NCBI RefSeq assembly: GCF_000718775.1
Contig: NZ_JOCB01000160.1
Location: 1-9,720 of the forward strand
Reading direction: 5' to 3'
Source of the DNA: Streptomyces sp. NRRL S-31
GTDB lineage: Bacteria; Actinomycetota; Actinomycetes; Streptomycetales; Streptomycetaceae
Length of the DNA stretch: 9,720 bases
The translations under genes and the position numbers were made by a program. The notes under the pieces are model-generated. The model did not search any database. It was not told the origin of the DNA and was given only the letters and a program-made list of their open reading frames with translations. Shown here one piece after another: positions 5,193 through 9,720 of the stretch; the stretch's first letter is position 1; every line of letters starts with the position of its first letter.

Positions 5193-6560
5193 TCACAGCT
5201 CCGTCTGGCCCGCGCCGTCGAGCGTGCCGAGGTCGAAGGTCTCGGCCATGGTGCGGTAGCCCAGGTCGCTGGGGTGCAGGTGGTCGCCGGAGTCGTACTC
5301 GGGACGGAGCCGGCGCGGGTCGTAGGGGTCGCGCAGCGCCTTGTCGAAGTCGACGACCGCGTCGTACACGCCGCCCGCGCGGATCCGGGCGTTGATCTCC
5401 CGGCGTACGGCTTCGCGGGCCGGGGTGTAGCCGCGGTGGCCCTGGAAGGGCATGAGGGTGGCGCCGACGACCTTGAGGCCGCGGGCGTGTGCCTGGCGGA
5501 CGAGGGTGCGCAGACCGGTGACGACCCGGTCGGGGTCGGCGAGCCGGCGGTTGCGCAGGATGTCGTTGACGCCGAGGTCGATGACGACGACCTTGGCGTT
5601 GGTGCGGGTGAGGGCGTCGCGGCCGAAGCGGCCGAGGCCGCTCTGGTTCTCGGCGACGGGGGTGTCCCCCCGCGTGGCGGTCGGGGCGCCGGGACCGGCG
5701 AGCCGGTCGGCGAGGACCTGGTTGCCGCTGATGCCCTCGTTGACGACGCTGTAGCGGGGCAGCCGCCGGCCGCTCTCCAGGGCGCCGCGCAGCCGGTCGG
5801 CGAGGATGTCGGGCCAGCGGTGGTTGGCGCCGGTGGTGGAGGTGATGCCGTCGGTTATGGAGTCGCCGAAGACGACGACGGTGCCGGCGGCTTCGTTGCT
5901 GAGGACGTCGAGGGCCGTGAGGTAGCGCCAGTAGGGGGTCTGTTCGGTGTAGGGGGCGCCGGTGGCGTCCTCGGTGCGGTCGCCGGCGGCGAGGTAGGAG
6001 GTCTGCCGGGCGTGCGGGTGGTAGGTGACCGGCCCGGAGGGAGTGGGGGAGTAGGTGGTGACCAGGACGTCGGCGCCGTGCGGCAGGGTGAGGGTGACGG
6101 CGTCGCTGACGGTCTGTCCGCCGGGGGGCAGGACGGTGCTGGTGGCGCCGCCGAAGGTGAGGCGTCGCATGGTCGCCGGGTCGGCCGCGGCGGTGCCGTC
6201 GCCGGCGGCCAGCGCGAGGGAGGCGTGGCTGATGGTGAGGGGGGAGCGGCCGTAGAGGTTGGACAGCGTGACGCGGGCACTCGTACCGCTGACGCTGGTG
6301 TGCACCACGTTGCGGACGGAGTGGCCGGCCAGGCCGGTCGTCCCGGTGCCGGGTTCGCCGCCGACCGGGGCGGTGGCCCAGGCGCCGACCCAGGTTCCAG
6401 TGGAGGCGGGGGCGGCGGAGCCGTGGAGCGGGCGGCCGCCGGCGAGGGTGCCGGTGCCGTCGCGGCCGTCGGCGGCGACGGTGACGTATATGGCGGCGGA
6501 CAGGGCCACGACGAGGGCGACGAGCGCGCTCAGGACGGCATAACCATGAGGCTTGGTCAC
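5193..6560 (-). CDS. Exported SGNH/GDSL-family hydrolase (lipase/esterase-like)
   Basis: A 455-residue serine hydrolase of the SGNH superfamily, presumably acting on an ester outside the membrane; the substrate cannot be told. The start GTG at 6560 puts a hydrophobic segment (about 7-30) right at the N-terminus as signal peptide or anchor, with GGAG 12 nt upstream. The frame extends to 6725, but that extension is Pro/Arg-rich and crosses the divergent promoter region. After a low-complexity linker comes GTWVGAWATAP (55-65), typical of the actinobacterial subfamily, then a beta-rich N-terminal part. The catalytic domain has VVVFGDSITDG (228-238, nucleophile Ser234), NEGISGN (274-280, block II Gly and Asn), LGVND (329-333, block III) and SGDHLHPSD (424-432, with Asp426 and His429). 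All SGNH blocks are present, so it should be active. It is the upstream neighbour of rdgB. Confidence 0.92.
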   Translation of the reverse strand: MTKPHGYAVLSALVALVVALSAAIYVTVAADGRDGTGTLAGGRPLHGSAAPASTGTWVGAWATAPVGGEPGTGTTGLAGHSVRNVVHTSVSGTSARVTLSNLYGRSPLTISHASLALAAGDGTAAADPATMRRLTFGGATSTVLPPGGQTVSDAVTLTLPHGADVLVTTYSPTPSGPVTYHPHARQTSYLAAGDRTEDATGAPYTEQTPYWRYLTALDVLSNEAAGTVVVFGDSITDGITSTTGANHRWPDILADRLRGALESGRRLPRYSVVNEGISGNQVLADRLAGPGAPTATRGDTPVAENQSGLGRFGRDALTRTNAKVVVIDLGVNDILRNRRLADPDRVVTGLRTLVRQAHARGLKVVGATLMPFQGHRGYTPAREAVRREINARIRAGGVYDAVVDFDKALRDPYDPRRLRPEYDSGDHLHPSDLGYRTMAETFDLGTLDGAGQTEL

Positions 6561-6584
6561 GCTTGTGTTGTTCTCCTCGACAGA

Positions 6585-6635
6585 GGGAGCCCGGGCTCCC
6601 GGTGGTGCCGGGCCCACGATGTGTCGCGGGCCCGG
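6585..6635. repeat. Two G+C-rich inverted repeats in the leader of the SGNH hydrolase gene
   Basis: GGGAGCCCGGGCTCCC (6585-6600) is a perfect 16-bp palindrome. CCGGGCCC (6608-6615) and GGGCCCGG (6628-6635) are perfect arms around a 12-nt spacer. If the hydrolase is transcribed from further upstream, both lie in its 5' leader, 25 to 75 nt before the GTG, and could form RNA hairpins or attenuate it. They could equally be operators for the divergent pair. Confidence 0.5.
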
Positions 6636-6676
6636 GGAGACCTGACAGGACCCTGCCATCCCTCCCGCTCTGACAA

Positions 6677-6702
6677 GACGCCGGGAACTCCTGTTCTGTT
6701 CC
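6677..6702 (-). promoter_or_regulatory. ECF-sigma-like promoter candidate for the SGNH hydrolase
   Basis: On the minus strand, GGAAC (6702-6698) is followed after 17 nt by CGTC (6680-6677), the spacing and motif pair used by several actinobacterial ECF sigma factors of the SigE/SigH type. A second GGAAC on the plus strand (6684-6688) faces it, giving GGAAC-N9-GTTCC. No convincing housekeeping promoter was found for either gene here. Confidence 0.35.
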
Positions 6703-6727
6703 GGGAGTCGGTCAGGAAGGGACAATT

Positions 6728-8071
6728 GTGGGCGGGATCACCGAGCGGGTGGAGCTGATGGAACCAACGGAGACGGGAACACCGAGGCGGGCCGCGTCGT
6801 ACCGCACCATGACGGCGTTCACCCCGGCCGACGAGGAGCGCCGGCGCGGGGTGCGGCGCATGAAGCTGACGGCGACGGGGCTGCTGCTGTTCGTCGCGGT
6901 GGTCTACGTCGTGGCGAAGGCGGCCGGGAACGCGGGCGCGGGGGCGTGGGCCGGTTATGTGGCGGCGGCGGCCGAGGCGGGCATGGTGGGCGCGCTCGCC
7001 GACTGGTTCGCGGTCACGGCGCTCTTCCGGCATCCGCTGGGGCTGCCCATCCCGCACACCGCGATCATCCCCACCAAGAAGGATCAGCTGGGTGTCTCGC
7101 TGGGCGAGTTCGTCGGGGAGAACTTCCTCTCCGGGGACGTGGTGCGGCAACGGCTGCGCGCCGTCGGCATCGGCAGCCGGCTCGGTGTGTGGCTGGCGGA
7201 GCCGGAGCACGCGGACCGGGTGACGGAGGAGCTGGCCACCGCCCTGCGCGGCGCGCTGACCGTGCTGCGCGACTCGGATGTGCAGGCGGTGGTGGGGGAG
7301 GCGGTCACCCGGCGGGCCAACGCCCGGGAGATCGCACCGGGTATCGGCAAGACGCTGGAGAAGATCGTCGCCGACGGCGGGCACCGGCGGGCGGTCGATC
7401 TGGTGGTGGCGCGCGCGCACGACTGGCTGGTGCTGCACCGGGACGACGTGATGGGGGCGGTGGAGGGCGGCGCGCCGGGCTGGACCCCGCGGTTCGTGGA
7501 CCGGAAGGTCGGTGAGCGGGTCTACAAGGAGCTGCTGCGGTTCGTCACGGAGATGCGGGACATGCCCGCGCATCCGGCGCGGGGCGCGCTGGACCGGTTC
7601 CTCTCCGACTTCGCCGCCGACCTCCAGTCGGACACGGACACCCGGGCACGGGTGGAGCGGCTGAAGAGCGAGGTGCTGGGCCGGGGCGAGGTGCAGGATC
7701 TGATCGCGTCCGCCTGGACGGCCGTACGGTCGATGATCGTGGCGGCGGCGGAGGACGAGCGGAGCCAGCTGCGGCAGCGGGTGCGGGCGGCGCTGCTGTC
7801 GCTCGGGACCCGGATGGCGACGGAGCCGAAGGTGCAGGGCAAGGTCGACAACTGGGTGGAGGGCGCGGCGGTGCACGTGGTGACGACGTACCGCAAGGAG
7901 ATCACGTCGCTGATCACGGACACCGTGGCGGGCTGGGACGCCGAGCACACCACCCGGAAGATCGAGGCGCACATCGGCCGCGACCTGCAATTCATCCGGA
8001 TCAATGGCACGGTGGTGGGGTCGCTGGCGGGACTGCTGATCTACGCGGTCTCGCGCGGACTGGGGGCCTGA
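6728..8071 (+). CDS. DUF445 family membrane protein
   Basis: A 447-residue protein of unknown biochemical function, related to the E. coli YjiN/DUF445 group. One membrane segment lies near residues 48-64 and a second at the C-terminus (about 426-442), with a long charged helical region between them. The diagnostic block AEAGMVGALADWFAVTALFR (82-101) is followed by HPLGLPIPHTAIIP (102-115) and a KKDQLG/FVGENFL region (117-134), all typical of DUF445. The start GTG at 6728 is preferred because AGGAAGGG ends 6 nt upstream; an in-frame ATG at 6758 has its GGAG only 3 nt away. It is transcribed divergently from the hydrolase gene, and a weak hairpin separates it from the MFS gene. Confidence 0.9.
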   Translation: MGGITERVELMEPTETGTPRRAASYRTMTAFTPADEERRRGVRRMKLTATGLLLFVAVVYVVAKAAGNAGAGAWAGYVAAAAEAGMVGALADWFAVTALFRHPLGLPIPHTAIIPTKKDQLGVSLGEFVGENFLSGDVVRQRLRAVGIGSRLGVWLAEPEHADRVTEELATALRGALTVLRDSDVQAVVGEAVTRRANAREIAPGIGKTLEKIVADGGHRRAVDLVVARAHDWLVLHRDDVMGAVEGGAPGWTPRFVDRKVGERVYKELLRFVTEMRDMPAHPARGALDRFLSDFAADLQSDTDTRARVERLKSEVLGRGEVQDLIASAWTAVRSMIVAAAEDERSQLRQRVRAALLSLGTRMATEPKVQGKVDNWVEGAAVHVVTTYRKEITSLITDTVAGWDAEHTTRKIEAHIGRDLQFIRINGTVVGSLAGLLIYAVSRGLGA

Positions 8072-8095
8072 CCGGCCGTCCCCTGCCGGGGCGCG

Positions 8096-8114
8096 CGGGC
8101 CCGCCGGGGGCCCG
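8096..8114 (+). terminator. Weak hairpin after the DUF445 gene
   Basis: CGGGCCC (8096-8102) and GGGCCCG (8108-8114) form a 7-bp stem with a 5-nt loop, 25 nt after the stop. There is no T tract. It may be a weak terminator; the remaining 69 nt before the transporter contain no promoter I can defend. Confidence 0.35.
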
Positions 8115-8183
8115 AGCGGTTCGTGTCCGGCCTATTACGGCACGGCGAGGGCACCCGATACCCGTCCTTGGAGGAGGGAGCCC

Positions 8184-9720
8184 ATGAGCACTTCAGCCGA
8201 AGCGCCGTCGCCGGAATCCGGCCGGACCATCACGACCGACATCCCCGCCCGTCTCGACCGTCTGCCCTGGTCCCGCTGGCACTGGACGATCGTGATCGGG
8301 CTCGGCACCGTGTGGATCCTCGACGGCCTGGAGGTCACGGTCGTCGGCAACATCGCCAGCCGGCTCTCGGAGCCCGGCAGCGGCCTGTCGATCTCCTCCG
8401 GGCAGATCACCGGTGTCGCGGCGGCCCTGTACGTGGCGGGTGCCTGCGTCGGCGCCCTGTTCTGGGGCCGCCTGACGGACCGTTTCGGCCGCAAGAACCT
8501 GTTCATGATCACCCTGGCGGTGTACCTGGCCGCGACGGCGCTGACGGCCGTCTCCTGGGAGGCCTGGTGGTTCTTCCTGTTCCGCTTCCTGACCGGCTTC
8601 GGCATCGGCGGTGAGTACGCGGCGATCAACTCCGCGATCGACGAGCTGATCCCGGCGGACCACCGCGGCCGGGTCGACCTGATCATCAACGGCAGCTTCT
8701 GGCTGGGCGCGGTCGGCGGTTCCCTGCTGTCGATCGTCGCGCTGAACACGGACCTGCTGGCCGCGAACGTCGGCTGGCGGCTGACGTTCGCCCTCGGCTC
8801 GGTCCTGGCACTGGTCATCCTCCTGGTCCGGCGGCACGTACCGGAGAGTCCGCGCTGGCTGCTGATCCACGGCCGGGACGCGGAGGCGGAGGAGATCGTC
8901 TCGGGCATCGAACGGCGGGTGGAGGCGGAGAAGGGCGGCCGGCTGCCCGAGCCGCGGGGCGAGCTGGAGATCCACCAGCGCAAGAACGTGACGTTCCTGG
9001 AGATCGCCCGCACGGTCTTCGGCCGGTACCGCAAGCGTGCCGTCCTCGGTTTCTCCCTCTTCATCGGCCAGGCGTTCCTGTACAACGCCATCACGTTCGG
9101 GTTCGGCGCGATCCTGACGAAGTTCTTCGACGTGCCCGCCGACCGCACCGGCTACTACTTCGCGGTGATCGCGGTCGGCAACTTCTGCGGCCCGCTGCTG
9201 CTCGGCAAGCTCTTCGACACGGTCGGTCGGCGCGTGATGATCTCCTCGACGTACCTGCTGTCGGGTCTGCTGCTGTTCGGCACGGCGTGGCTGTTCGACC
9301 GGGGCGCGCTGAGCGCGGGCACGCTGACCGCCTGCTGGTGCGCGGTGCTGTTCTTCGCCTCGGCGGGCGCCTCCAGCGCCTACCTGACGGTGTCGGAGAT
9401 CTTCCCGATGGAGACCCGGGCGATGTCCATCGCCTTCTTCTACGCCCTGGGCACGGCGGCCGGCGGCATCAGCGGCCCGCTGCTCTTCGCGGACCTCACC
9501 TCCACCGGCAGGGTCGGTGACACGGTCCTCGCCTTCTGCGTCGGCGCGGCGCTGATGTGCGCGGCCGGTCTGGTCGCGGTGGTCCTGGCGGTGAACGCCG
9601 AACGGCGCTCCCTGGAGGACGTGGCCCGCCCGCTGACGGCGGTGGCCGACCGCGCCAGGACGGCGGTGCGGGGCGGCGGACCCGGCGGCCCGGGCCGCGG
9701 CCCGACGGCACCGCCGGCGG
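8184..9720 (+). CDS. MFS transporter, sugar-porter-like, 3'-partial
   Basis: A proton-coupled or facilitative solute transporter of the major facilitator superfamily; 512 codons are present and the frame is open at the right edge. The ATG at 8184 follows a very strong ribosome site (GGAGGAGGGAG, 3 nt before it). Twelve membrane segments can be assigned roughly from residue 34 to 471. The loop 2-3 motif is GRLTDRFGRK (95-104), repeated in the second half as GKLFDTVGRR (341-350). VPESPRWL (219-226) before the central loop is characteristic of the sugar-porter family, while GIGGEYAA (140-147) and TVSEIFPMETRA (402-413) resemble related metabolite:proton symporters. The substrate cannot be deduced. 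The C-terminus after 475 is cytosolic and becomes Gly/Pro-rich, so little of the protein is likely missing. No regulator or catabolic gene adjoins it in the window. Confidence 0.92.
   Translation, partial: MSTSAEAPSPESGRTITTDIPARLDRLPWSRWHWTIVIGLGTVWILDGLEVTVVGNIASRLSEPGSGLSISSGQITGVAAALYVAGACVGALFWGRLTDRFGRKNLFMITLAVYLAATALTAVSWEAWWFFLFRFLTGFGIGGEYAAINSAIDELIPADHRGRVDLIINGSFWLGAVGGSLLSIVALNTDLLAANVGWRLTFALGSVLALVILLVRRHVPESPRWLLIHGRDAEAEEIVSGIERRVEAEKGGRLPEPRGELEIHQRKNVTFLEIARTVFGRYRKRAVLGFSLFIGQAFLYNAITFGFGAILTKFFDVPADRTGYYFAVIAVGNFCGPLLLGKLFDTVGRRVMISSTYLLSGLLLFGTAWLFDRGALSAGTLTACWCAVLFFASAGASSAYLTVSEIFPMETRAMSIAFFYALGTAAGGISGPLLFADLTSTGRVGDTVLAFCVGAALMCAAGLVAVVLAVNAERRSLEDVARPLTAVADRARTAVRGGGPGGPGRGPTAPPA

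Noticed and set aside
5175..6758. Long plus-strand open frame of 527 codons, Gly/Val/Ala-rich
   Set aside because: It is antisense to the SGNH hydrolase, whose catalytic motifs are intact; it has low-complexity composition and arises from high-GC codon bias.
6557..7990. Minus-strand open frame of 477 codons, Arg/His/Pro-rich
   Set aside because: It is antisense to the DUF445 gene, which has a good ribosome site and family motifs. No recognisable domain.
8135..9148. Minus-strand open frames of up to 337 codons
   Set aside because: They are antisense to the MFS transporter, which has a strong ribosome site and all family motifs.

Overview
The window looks like a core-chromosome segment of a Streptomyces species or a close actinobacterial relative. 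G+C is very high, nearly every third codon position is G or C, several genes start with GTG, purine-rich GGAGG-type ribosome binding sites are common, and the gene families are typical of that genus. I see no insertion sequence, phage gene, CRISPR array, biosynthetic cluster or pseudogene. This is assigned from composition and protein families alone; no database search was possible.

Layout from left to right. (1) A class A penicillin-binding protein, 5'-truncated by the window edge, ends in a long Gly/Thr/Asp-rich repeat tail. (2) Convergent to it and only 12 bp away is a small SMR-family exporter on the minus strand. Its leader contains what I read as a guanidine-III (ykkC-III) riboswitch, which fits the guanidinium-exporter (Gdx/SugE) residues of the protein. 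(3) A perfect 50-bp palindrome separates this gene from a two-gene minus-strand operon encoding a DUF3618 membrane protein and an orphan GroES-like protein. (4) Divergent from that operon is a Bcp/PrxQ peroxiredoxin, probably read from a leaderless transcript. (5) A tRNA-Leu(UAG) gene follows, with its own promoter and a hairpin terminator shared tail-to-tail with the next gene. (6) On the minus strand are an RdgB/HAM1 nucleotide-pool sanitising pyrophosphatase and, upstream of it, an exported SGNH/GDSL hydrolase. (7) Across a 167-bp divergent region containing inverted repeats and an ECF-like promoter candidate lies a DUF445 membrane protein on the plus strand. (8) Last is a sugar-porter-like MFS transporter that runs off the right edge.

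The genes do not form a single pathway. They are mostly housekeeping, envelope and stress functions: peptidoglycan polymerisation, guanidine detoxification, chaperone-like and peroxide defence, ITP/XTP removal, and membrane proteins. The most informative finding is the riboswitch-exporter pair, where RNA sensor and protein function support each other. Next are the perfect palindrome beside it and the orphan GroES-like/DUF3618 operon. I did not find convincing evidence of a wholly undescribed system.
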